A stretch of DNA of 49,453 nucleotides from JBGUVL01 sp045134375. Its GTDB lineage: Bacteria; Bacillota_I; Bacilli_A; Erysipelotrichales; Erysipelotrichaceae. Shown here piece by piece: positions 42,942-49,453 of this stretch. The position numbers and the translations under genes are program-made. Location of the stretch: assembly GCA_045134375.1 (NCBI GenBank), contig JBGUVL010000046.1, positions 1-49,453 of the forward strand, in the 5' to 3' direction. The notes below the pieces were generated by a model. It had not been told where the DNA came from. It saw only the letters and a program-made list of their open reading frames with translations, and searched no databases. The number at the start of each line of letters is the position of its first letter. Position 1 is the stretch's first letter.

Positions 42942-43835
42942 ATGAATGTGAGTAACGAACAAAGTAAATCAAAACTCAATATTAACTGGTTTCCTGGGCA
43001 CATGACAAAAGCAAAAAGGGAAATGCAGGAAAAACTGAAAATGGTAGATATGGTGATTGAGCTGCGGGATGCGAGAATCCCGTATTCTTCAAAAAATCCG
43101 TTAATTGATGAATTGATTCATCAAAAGCCTAGAATTATCATATTAACAAAAAAGGATAAAGCTGAGGCTGTAGAAAGTGAAAAATGGGTCAAATCATTGA
43201 GTGATGATCATACGATTGTTCTATGTGTTAATATTCTGAAAGATAATGTAAGTAAAAAAATCATTACGGCTTGTCAAGTTTTAATGCGTGAAAAAATAGA
43301 ACGCCAAAAACGAAAAGGAATTCGACCAAGGGCAATTCGAGCTATGGTTTGTGGTATACCGAATGTTGGCAAATCAACATTAATTAATCAATTGGCAAGA
43401 AAAAGAGCTACTGTAACAGGGGATCGACCTGGCGTTACTCGTTCATTGCAATGGGTTAAAGTCGGAAATGAAATTGAATTGCTGGATACTCCTGGCGTAT
43501 TATGGCCTCGTTTTGAAGATGAACACGTAGGTATGATGCTTGCTATTACTGGGGCTATTAATGATCAGATTTTACCTTTAGAAGAGGTTGCCTATCATGC
43601 GTTAAAATATTTAAAAAATGGGTATCGTGAACGATTTTCTTCTTTTTATGAGGTTGATGTTTTAGAAAATAGTCATCAAATGTTTTTGAATATTGGAATC
43701 AAAAGAGGCTTTATTTTAAAGGGAAATGAAGTGGATATGAAACGTGTTATTGACACCTTTATGAAAGATATACGAAATGATAAATTTGGAGCAATCACTT
43801 GGGAGAAAGTAGATGAAGTGTACAAACGAGCATGA
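42942..43835 (+). CDS. ylqF: ribosome biogenesis GTPase YlqF (RbgA)
   Basis: This circularly permuted GTPase is needed for late assembly of the 50S subunit in Bacillus. The protein of about 298 residues starts INWFPGHMTKAKREM and has G4 ILTKKDKAE before G1 GIPNVGKSTLIN and G3 LLDTPGVLWP, the permuted order. Start is uncertain: ATG 42942 (AGGAT four bases upstream) and GTG 42948 are both possible; GTG 42939 is part of the site. It overlaps rnhB by 23 bases, so they are co-expressed. Confidence 0.95.
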   Translation: MNVSNEQSKSKLNINWFPGHMTKAKREMQEKLKMVDMVIELRDARIPYSSKNPLIDELIHQKPRIIILTKKDKAEAVESEKWVKSLSDDHTIVLCVNILKDNVSKKIITACQVLMREKIERQKRKGIRPRAIRAMVCGIPNVGKSTLINQLARKRATVTGDRPGVTRSLQWVKVGNEIELLDTPGVLWPRFEDEHVGMMLAITGAINDQILPLEEVAYHALKYLKNGYRERFSSFYEVDVLENSHQMFLNIGIKRGFILKGNEVDMKRVIDTFMKDIRNDKFGAITWEKVDEVYKRA

Positions 43836-44451
43836 GTTAAATTTTTATAAGCAAGGGAAAACGATGATCTTAGGGATTGATGAGGCTGGGAGAGGACCGA
43901 TTGCGGGTCCATTGGTGGTCGCTGGCGTTGTTTTTGCAAAAGGAAATGAACATGCAGAAATTTATGATTCAAAGAAATTAAGTGAAAAGAAAAGGGAACG
44001 TTTATTTCATGAAATAATAGAAAAAGCATTATTTTATACGATTGAAGTTGTAAGCGAGGATTTTATTGATGAGCATAATATTTATCGAGCTACACAGTTA
44101 ACGATGGAAAAAATAGTGTCAAAATGTGACATTTGTGATGGCGTTTTAACGGACGCTATGCCTTTGCCGAATAGTAATATCGCTTACGAAGCAATCGTAA
44201 AAGGAGATCAAAAAAGTGTATCGATTGCAGCCGCAAGCATATTAGCAAAAGTTACTAGAGATCATATAATGATTGATTATGATAAACAATATCCAGAATA
44301 TGGCTTTCATCGACATAAAGGATATCCAACCAAAGAACATTTATCTGCGTTGGAAAAATATGGTGTATTGCCAATTCATCGCCGAAGTTATTCACCGGTA
44401 CAAAAACAATTAACAAAACAGCTAACTCTCACTTTGGATGAAATAGAGTAG
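43813..44451 (+). CDS. rnhB: ribonuclease HII
   Basis: RNase HII removes ribonucleotides from DNA and RNA in hybrids. The 212-residue protein has the DE motif LGIDEAGRGPIAGPLV (near residue 19), the third acid in GVLTDAMPLP and the fourth in HIMIDYDKQYP. A typical GFHRHKGYPTKEH follows. The ATG lies inside the ylqF end with a GGGAGAA site. Gene order ylqF-rnhB is that of Bacillus. Confidence 0.95.
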   Translation: MKCTNEHELNFYKQGKTMILGIDEAGRGPIAGPLVVAGVVFAKGNEHAEIYDSKKLSEKKRERLFHEIIEKALFYTIEVVSEDFIDEHNIYRATQLTMEKIVSKCDICDGVLTDAMPLPNSNIAYEAIVKGDQKSVSIAAASILAKVTRDHIMIDYDKQYPEYGFHRHKGYPTKEHLSALEKYGVLPIHRRSYSPVQKQLTKQLTLTLDEIE

Positions 44452-44537
44452 TTTTTCGTACTATAAAACTAGAAGTTATTTTTATTATTCTAGTTAATAT
44501 TGTATTTTCATGTGTAAAAACATAGAAGAGGAGGTAA

Positions 44538-44640
44538 ATGAAAGAAATTTTGAGACTCCATTTCGGATGAACTCGTAAGTAACGCTTTACCGCTTAGACT
44601 ATTTATGTATCGTGCTTCTCTTCACTAAATAATCAATATG
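44538..44640 (+). mobile_element. 10-codon frame with strong ribosome site; possible IS21 IstA start remnant
   Basis: After GAGGAGG the frame MKEILRLHFG stops at a TGA, then continues in the same phase as TRK-stop-RFTA-stop-TIYVSC. MKEILRL at a start, then R-K and T-I in a helix-turn-helix spacing, recalls IS21-type IstA proteins, with three stops. A tiny leader peptide is the alternative. The evidence is short and I give it low weight. Confidence 0.25.
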
Positions 44641-44814
44641 ACTAGAGATTATAGTAAAGATAATTTCTAGTCTTATATTTTGTAGACACACATTATAATG
44701 GGCTTTAGAAAGCAGAGAGAAGAAGCTTTTTTTATTTAATTATTGATTTTTGCGATAAAGAAATGTGTTAAAAAATTGATAAAATAAAATTTGTAAACAT
44801 TATTTTTTTTGGCG

Positions 44815-44843
44815 TTGCAAATAAATAAGAAAAAAAATATAAT
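44815..44843 (+). promoter_or_regulatory. promoter of the unknown-nfeD-SPFH operon
   Basis: TTGCAA (44815-44820) and TATAAT (44838-44843) are 17 bases apart. The ATG follows 20 bases later. Confidence 0.7.
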
Positions 44844-44863
44844 GAAAAAAAGAGGTGATAAAA

Positions 44864-45229
44864 ATGTACGAATGGGTGAAAGGAAATGCTTATCAATTAA
44901 ATGTAACCTTGTATGATAGCAATATTACATTGAATAGTTATGCGGCATCTTACTTTACTGATATTCGTTGGGTCATGATTGGTATTGATAGTGAAAATAA
45001 GAAAGTAGCAATAAAAGCTGTACCAAAAAAAGAAATTGATCTGCACTTTATTTCATTAGATCAATTACATAAACTATCGATTGGTAAAGGGTATGGAAGA
45101 ATTAGTAATAAGTCAGTCATGAATGAGATTCGTGAACTTTTAAAAACTGACATCAATGGTGTAAAGTTTCAGGCAACCTATAATGAAAAAGAAATGTTGT
45201 TAGAAATTAATCTTCATAATAAACTATAA
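44864..45229 (+). CDS. uncharacterised 121-residue protein upstream of NfeD-SPFH
   Basis: I do not recognise this protein. It starts MYEWVKGNAYQLNVTLYDSNITLN, has alternating beta-type sequence (RWVMIGIDSENKKVAIKAV) and helical GYGRISNKSVMNEIRELL, and ends LEINLHNKL. It lacks signal and membrane segments, so it is probably cytoplasmic. The start follows AGAGGTG; a GTG at 44855 lies within that site. It is 12 bases before nfeD behind a good promoter, so a link to the NfeD-SPFH membrane pair is likely by location, but no function is known. Confidence 0.7.
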   Translation: MYEWVKGNAYQLNVTLYDSNITLNSYAASYFTDIRWVMIGIDSENKKVAIKAVPKKEIDLHFISLDQLHKLSIGKGYGRISNKSVMNEIRELLKTDINGVKFQATYNEKEMLLEINLHNKL

Positions 45230-45241
45230 AAGAGGGGGGAT

Positions 45242-45682
45242 ATGATTGTGCTGATTGTTTGGCTAGGTATTGGTATTTGTGCTGTTCTATTAGAATTGTT
45301 TACGCCAACAGCGTTGATTAGTATTTGGTTCGCTGCTGGTGCTGTTTGCGCTATTTTATTGGATTTTTTACAGATTCCTATTGCTTATCAAATTGCAGTG
45401 TTTTTTGCGGTGTCATTAATTACGATGCTTGTGGTACGTCCGATTGCAACTCGATATCTCAGAGGCAATACCATTGCGACGAATGCGGATCGTATGATTG
45501 GTGAAATTGGAACCATTACAAGAACCATTGAGGAGGATCATTGGGGAGAAGTTTATGTACATTCTTCCTATTGGAGTGCGGTTGAAAAAGATGGTAATTG
45601 GATTGAAAAAGGAAAGAAAGTAAAAGTATTAGCGATTGAAGGCGCTAAATTGATTGTAAAAGAAATCGAGAAAGGAAAATAG
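45242..45682 (+). CDS. NfeD family membrane protein
   Basis: The 146-residue protein has three hydrophobic segments in residues 1-70 and a C-terminal soluble OB-like domain (MIGEIGTITRTIEEDHWGEVYVHSSYW...VLAIEGAKLIV), the short NfeD type. NfeD proteins work with SPFH/stomatin-like proteins in membrane organisation or quality control. It lies immediately before one, separated by one base. GAGGGGG is close to the ATG; a GTG six bases on is an alternative start. No ClpP-like protease domain is present. Confidence 0.88.
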   Translation: MIVLIVWLGIGICAVLLELFTPTALISIWFAAGAVCAILLDFLQIPIAYQIAVFFAVSLITMLVVRPIATRYLRGNTIATNADRMIGEIGTITRTIEEDHWGEVYVHSSYWSAVEKDGNWIEKGKKVKVLAIEGAKLIVKEIEKGK

Positions 45683-45683
45683 T

Positions 45684-46604
45684 ATGAAATTATTTAGTAT
45701 TTTAATTTTATTGGCTGTTATTCTATTATTGGCAGCATTTCTAGCGTATGTTGTACGTATTGTTCCACAGGCACATTCTTATGTTGTAGAACGATTAGGG
45801 GCTTATCATTCGACATGGAATACAGGAATTCATTTTTTAATTCCATTTATTGATCGAGTAGCCAACAAGGTTACTTTAAAAGAAATTGTAAAAGATTTTG
45901 CCCCTCAGCCTGTTATTACAAAAGACAATGTAACGATGCAAATCGATACCGTTGTTTATTTTCAGATTACAGATCCTAAATTATATACTTATGGTGTTGT
46001 TGGGCCGATCACAGCAATTGAAAATTTAACTGCTACCACACTTCGTAATATCATTGGAGATTTGGAATTGGATGAAACATTGACATCTCGTGATATTATT
46101 AATACTAAAATGCGCGCAATTTTAGATGAAGCGACGGATCCATGGGGGATTAAAGTAGGACGTGTTGAAGTTAAAAACATCATTCCTCCTAGAGACATTC
46201 AAGAAGCTATGGAAAAGCAAATGAGAGCGGAACGTGAGCGTCGTGAATCCATTTTAAGAGCCGAAGGAGAAAAACGTAGTGCAATTTTGACTGCAGAAGG
46301 AGAAAAGGAATCGACGATTTTAAAAGCGACTGCAAAAAAAGAAGCAATGATTGCTGAAGCGGAAGGAAAAGCACAAGCAATGGAGCGTATCTATGAAGCA
46401 CAGGCTCGGGGTATTCAAATGATCAAAGATGCCGATCCAAGTAAAGAATATTTGACACTTCAAAGTTTAGAAACTTATGCTAAGGTTGCAGATGGTAAAG
46501 CAACAAAGATCGTTGTTCCAAATGAGCTAGGAAATATGGCATCTTTACTGAGCAGTACAAAGGCATTTGTTAGTGATGACAAAAATGATGCAACTGAAAA
46601 GTAG
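45684..46604 (+). CDS. qmcA: SPFH/stomatin-like protein (QmcA/YbbK type)
   Basis: The 306-residue protein has one N-terminal membrane helix (residues 4-25), the SPFH/PHB domain (VVERLGAYHSTWNTGIHFLIPFIDRV...) and a coiled-coil AE-rich region (ERERRESILRAEGEKRSAI...). A short C-terminal part ends the protein. It forms large membrane assemblies with NfeD, thought to organise membranes or FtsH-type proteolysis. Start 45684 has AAAGGA upstream inside the nfeD end. A terminator follows. Confidence 0.9.
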   Translation: MKLFSILILLAVILLLAAFLAYVVRIVPQAHSYVVERLGAYHSTWNTGIHFLIPFIDRVANKVTLKEIVKDFAPQPVITKDNVTMQIDTVVYFQITDPKLYTYGVVGPITAIENLTATTLRNIIGDLELDETLTSRDIINTKMRAILDEATDPWGIKVGRVEVKNIIPPRDIQEAMEKQMRAERERRESILRAEGEKRSAILTAEGEKESTILKATAKKEAMIAEAEGKAQAMERIYEAQARGIQMIKDADPSKEYLTLQSLETYAKVADGKATKIVVPNELGNMASLLSSTKAFVSDDKNDATEK

Positions 46605-46683
46605 TTGAAAAAAGAGATGGTATTGATTTTGATACAAAGGATTTTCGTTTAGATTTTCTATCTAGGAATATTTATTAATGAAG

Positions 46684-46725
46684 AAAGAATACGATTCTAG
46701 TAATAGATAGTATTCTTTTTTTTTA
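46684..46725 (+). terminator. terminator after the SPFH gene
   Basis: AAAGAATAC and GTATTCTTT pair around a 17-base loop, with a run of T residues after. Confidence 0.75.
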
Positions 46726-46813
46726 TGTTTCACTAATGGGGATTTAGAAACCCATATTTTTATTGTTCAAATTTTTTCCTTTCGCGTATATGATAGTAGG
46801 AGGTCTTTTCGAT

Positions 46814-47551
46814 ATGAAAAAACGATTACTAGCGTACTCAGTAAAATATCAAGGTGAATTTAATAAAATAAGTGAAGCAGTATGGAAAGAAGAGCCTTAT
46901 GAAAAAAATATTGTTTACAAAGGAAACTACGTTACTTTGCTAGATAAAGAATATCCCCATCAACTAATGCCGCTAAAATACAAACCTTGGGTATTGTTTT
47001 ATGAAGGAAATCTATCACTATTAAAGCAAGAAATGGTTACTGTGATTGGTAGTCGGAAAATCAGCGAGAATGGAAAAAGGTGTACAAATGAATTGATTAC
47101 CAATTTAAGAGATAATTATGTTATTGTAAGCGGATTAGCAAAAGGGGTCGATGGGTATGCTCATACTATGGCATTAGAAAAAGGAAGAAATACAATCGCA
47201 GTCATTGGAAGTGGAATTGATGTTCATTATCCAAAAGAGAATGATTATTTATATCATAGGATAATAAGAGAAGGTTTGATTATCAGTGAATATCCTTTTG
47301 GAACTCGACCATATGCTTATCATTTTCCATGGCGTAATCGGATTCTTGCTGCATTGGGAAAAGCTGTTATTGTCGTGGAAGCAAATAAACAAAGTGGGAC
47401 CATGATTACAGTTAATGAAGCGTTAGAATTAGGAAAAGAAATCTATTGTTTTCCCCATGGTTATTTTGATAGTAATGGTACTGGTTGTAATATGTTGATC
47501 ATGGAGGGGTGTAATATCATTCATGATTTACAACAAATAAAAGAGATTTAA
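46814..47551 (+). CDS. dprA: DNA processing protein DprA (Smf)
   Basis: DprA loads RecA on single-stranded DNA taken up in transformation. The protein of about 245 residues has the Rossmann-like core with VTVIGSRKIS, VSGLAKGVDGYAH, AVIGSGIDVHYP and GTRPYAYHFPWRNRI, VVEANKQSGTMIT. The N-terminal SAM-like part is reduced and the C-terminal winged helix is absent, so only the core is present. TAGGAGG sets the start at 46814 rather than 46763. No competence genes are adjacent, but dprA-topA is the usual order. Confidence 0.93.
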   Translation: MKKRLLAYSVKYQGEFNKISEAVWKEEPYEKNIVYKGNYVTLLDKEYPHQLMPLKYKPWVLFYEGNLSLLKQEMVTVIGSRKISENGKRCTNELITNLRDNYVIVSGLAKGVDGYAHTMALEKGRNTIAVIGSGIDVHYPKENDYLYHRIIREGLIISEYPFGTRPYAYHFPWRNRILAALGKAVIVVEANKQSGTMITVNEALELGKEIYCFPHGYFDSNGTGCNMLIMEGCNIIHDLQQIKEI

Positions 47552-47596
47552 TAGAATAGGTAAAAAGAGTAGCTGTAGAAAGGAAATAGAAAAGAA

Positions 47597-47625
47597 TTGA
47601 CAAAGCAAACGTTTAAAGTTAACAT
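47597..47625 (+). promoter_or_regulatory. topA promoter
   Basis: TTGACA (47597-47602) and TAACAT (47620-47625) are 17 bases apart; the -35 is consensus and the -10 is moderate. Confidence 0.5.
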
Positions 47626-47651
47626 TGAAAAGAAAAATCAGGAGGTTATCT

Positions 47652-49453
47652 ATGAAAAAATTGGTGATTGTCGAATCTCCTTCAAAATCAAAGACGATTG
47701 AGAAGTATTTAGGAAAAGACTATAAAGTTGTTTCCAGCAAAGGTCATATCCGTGATTTAGCTACTAGTGGAAAAGGTGGTCTAGGTATTGATATTGAGAA
47801 TGACTTCACTCCTACATATAAGGTTAGCAAAGAGAAGAAGGAAATTGTAAAAGAATTAAAAAAACTGGCGGAAAAGTCAGAAACGGTATATTTAGCAAGT
47901 GACCCGGATCGCGAAGGGGAAGCTATCGCTTGGCATCTAGCGGAAGAATTGGATTTGAATCAAGAGGAGAACAATCGAATCGTTTTCAATGAAATTACAA
48001 AGCCAGCGATCATGGAGGCAATGGAACATCCAAGAACAATTGATCATGACCTTGTAAAATCACAAGAAACAAGGAGAATGTTGGATCGTATCATTGGCTT
48101 TAAATTGTCAAAATTGATGCAAAATAAAATCAAATCGAAAAGTGCTGGTAGAGTACAATCCGTGGCGTTGCGTTTGATTGTAGAAAGAGAAAATGAAATT
48201 CGCAATTTTAAAAGCGAAGAATATTGGACTATGCATGCTAAAATTGAAAAAGCAGGCAAGCAGTTTGAGGCGGAATTAAAAAAAATAGATGGGAAAAAGG
48301 TCAAAATAAAAAATGAAGCAGAGAGCAATATGATCAAAGCAAGATGCTCTTCTCCTTATATTATTCAACAGGTAGAAAGAAAGGTGAAACGGAAGCAACC
48401 AAAGATGCCTTTTATCACCAGTACTTTACAACAGGAGGCAAGTACAAAGTTAGGTTTTTCCGCGAAGAAAACAATGCAAATTGCACAAAAACTTTATGAA
48501 GGTATAGAGGTTGCTACAGGAACAGAAGGGTTAATTTCCTATATGCGTACTGACTCTACACGTTTAAGTGCAGGATTTATTGAAAATGCAATGACTTTCA
48601 TTAAAACGACGTATGGTAAAGATTATGCAGGAAAAGTGAGAGAGAAAAATAGTGATACAGCTCAGGATGCGCATGAAGCTTGTCGACCTACCGACATTAA
48701 TCGTACCCCAGAGTCCATCAAGCGTTATTTAACTTTGGATCAATACAAATTATATAAGCTGATCTATGCTAGAACACTAGCCTCTTTGATGGCTTCAGCG
48801 AAATATGATTCTCTTACGGTCACGATTGAAAATAATGGTTGTGAGTTTGGTGCCAATGGTAGTGTTTTAAGCTTTGATGGTTATTTAAAAGTATATGGGG
48901 AGTATGAGAAAAATAAAGATGAAATACTTCCTGAGTTGGAAGAAAACGAAATTCTAGAAAAGGTCGAACTAGAAGGTAGACAGCATTTTACAGAACCGCC
49001 GATGCGATATTCAGAAGCACGCCTGATTAAAGAAATGGAAGAAAATGGAATTGGTCGTCCTTCTACTTATGCTTCTATCATTGATACGATTCAAGCACGC
49101 GGCTATGTGGAATTAAAGAAACAGAGTGAAAATGGCAAGACAAAGGTATTCTTTCCAACAGAGCAAGGGGAATTAACAGATCGTAAGCTACAAGAGTATT
49201 TTAATAGTGTCATTAACGTTGACTACACTGCAACAATGGAAGAAAAATTAGATCAAATTGCAGAAGGAAAGCTTAATAATGTAGATGAATTAAATCAATT
49301 TTATCAAAAGTTTGAACCTTTGTTGGAAAAAGCCTACAATATGATGGAAAAGATTCAACCACAGAAAACAGGAGAAAAATGCCCTAATTGTGGAAGTGAC
49401 CTAGTGATTCGTAAGGGAAGGTATGGGGATTTCATCGCTTGTAGTAATTATCC
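47652..49453 (+). CDS. topA: DNA topoisomerase I, incomplete at window end
   Basis: TopA relaxes negative supercoils. The first 600 codons are in the window and the frame runs open off the edge. It starts KKLVIVESPSKSKTIEKYL (TOPRIM), has YLASDPDREGEAIAWHL, and the active-site Tyr in ISYMRTDSTR. Near the edge the first zinc finger begins (KCPNCGSDLVIRKGRYGDF). GGAGG precedes the ATG. It follows dprA by 100 bases with a promoter of its own. Confidence 0.96.
   Translation, partial: MKKLVIVESPSKSKTIEKYLGKDYKVVSSKGHIRDLATSGKGGLGIDIENDFTPTYKVSKEKKEIVKELKKLAEKSETVYLASDPDREGEAIAWHLAEELDLNQEENNRIVFNEITKPAIMEAMEHPRTIDHDLVKSQETRRMLDRIIGFKLSKLMQNKIKSKSAGRVQSVALRLIVERENEIRNFKSEEYWTMHAKIEKAGKQFEAELKKIDGKKVKIKNEAESNMIKARCSSPYIIQQVERKVKRKQPKMPFITSTLQQEASTKLGFSAKKTMQIAQKLYEGIEVATGTEGLISYMRTDSTRLSAGFIENAMTFIKTTYGKDYAGKVREKNSDTAQDAHEACRPTDINRTPESIKRYLTLDQYKLYKLIYARTLASLMASAKYDSLTVTIENNGCEFGANGSVLSFDGYLKVYGEYEKNKDEILPELEENEILEKVELEGRQHFTEPPMRYSEARLIKEMEENGIGRPSTYASIIDTIQARGYVELKKQSENGKTKVFFPTEQGELTDRKLQEYFNSVINVDYTATMEEKLDQIAEGKLNNVDELNQFYQKFEPLLEKAYNMMEKIQPQKTGEKCPNCGSDLVIRKGRYGDFIACSNY

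Larger units (their letters stand above)
44452..44863. other. gene-free region with hairpin and small decayed elements
   Basis: No gene is supported beyond the short frame at 44538. A stem GACTAGAGATTAT/ATAATTTCTAGTC (44640-44672, one mismatch) followed by a T-rich stretch could be a terminator. The right part holds the promoter of the next operon. Confidence 0.45.

Overview
The window is a low-G+C Gram-positive (Bacillota) chromosome segment, bounded on the right by an incomplete topA. Several gene orders match Bacillus as I remember it: an RNase J gene, ftsK/spoIIIE and the paired M16 proteins ymfF/ymfH; rpsD facing away from ezrA-nifZ-thiI; and ffh-rpsP-khpA-rimM-trmD-rplS-lepB-ylqF-rnhB followed by dprA-topA. 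The overall flavour (tandem lepB, large acyl-CoA dehydratase activase, NfeD-SPFH pair, short genes with GGAGG sites) suggests a gut Firmicute, possibly Erysipelotrichia. That placement is inference. The code is standard: TGA ends many intact genes and Trp is TGG.

Region by region. 1-3.8 kb is an accessory stretch: a peptide-arginase-like protein, about 770 bases without a gene, a YoaP-type acetyltransferase broken by one TGA, a DUF5131 protein and a small probable lipoprotein. 3.9-6.5 kb is a two-gene Ldh_2 dehydrogenase/glycerol kinase operon with a CcpA-type cre site in its promoter. 6.6-8.3 kb holds a small unknown gene and two HAD hydrolases. 8.4-13.3 kb, on the minus strand, carries a CmpB-type membrane protein and a split 2-hydroxyacyl-CoA dehydratase/activase pair; its promoter is bracketed by two related 18-base palindromes. 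13.4-14.4 kb is a decayed patch with an IS110-family transposase remnant, followed by a D-2-hydroxyacid dehydrogenase. 15.3-22 kb is the RNase J / FtsK / M16 cluster, then a short SSB. 22.5-28.8 kb has rpsD with a long leader, ezrA-nifZ-thiI, a small Asn/Gln-rich protein behind a sporulation-type (sigma-G-like) promoter, and rlmA. 28.9-35.6 kb is branched-chain amino acid synthesis: ilvB-ilvN-ilvC-ilvD, with convergent ilvA. 35.7-44.5 kb is an AAA+ ATPase of the DUF815 type and the SRP/ribosome-biogenesis block, with two lepB genes and a scar of dead elements between lepB2 and ylqF. 44.8-46.6 kb is an unknown gene with NfeD and an SPFH protein. 46.8 kb to the end is dprA and topA (cut by the window edge).

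How they work together: most of the window is housekeeping (RNA decay, chromosome segregation, division, tRNA thiolation, ribosome maturation, protein export). The metabolic parts are glycerol/hydroxyacid use, Ile/Val synthesis and a radical-type CoA-substrate dehydratase system of unknown substrate. The most informative non-coding signals are the twin palindromes at the activase promoter, the sigma-G-like promoter, the cre and CodY-like boxes, and a probable leaderless signal peptidase mRNA. No CRISPR array, tRNA, rRNA or intact mobile element was seen.
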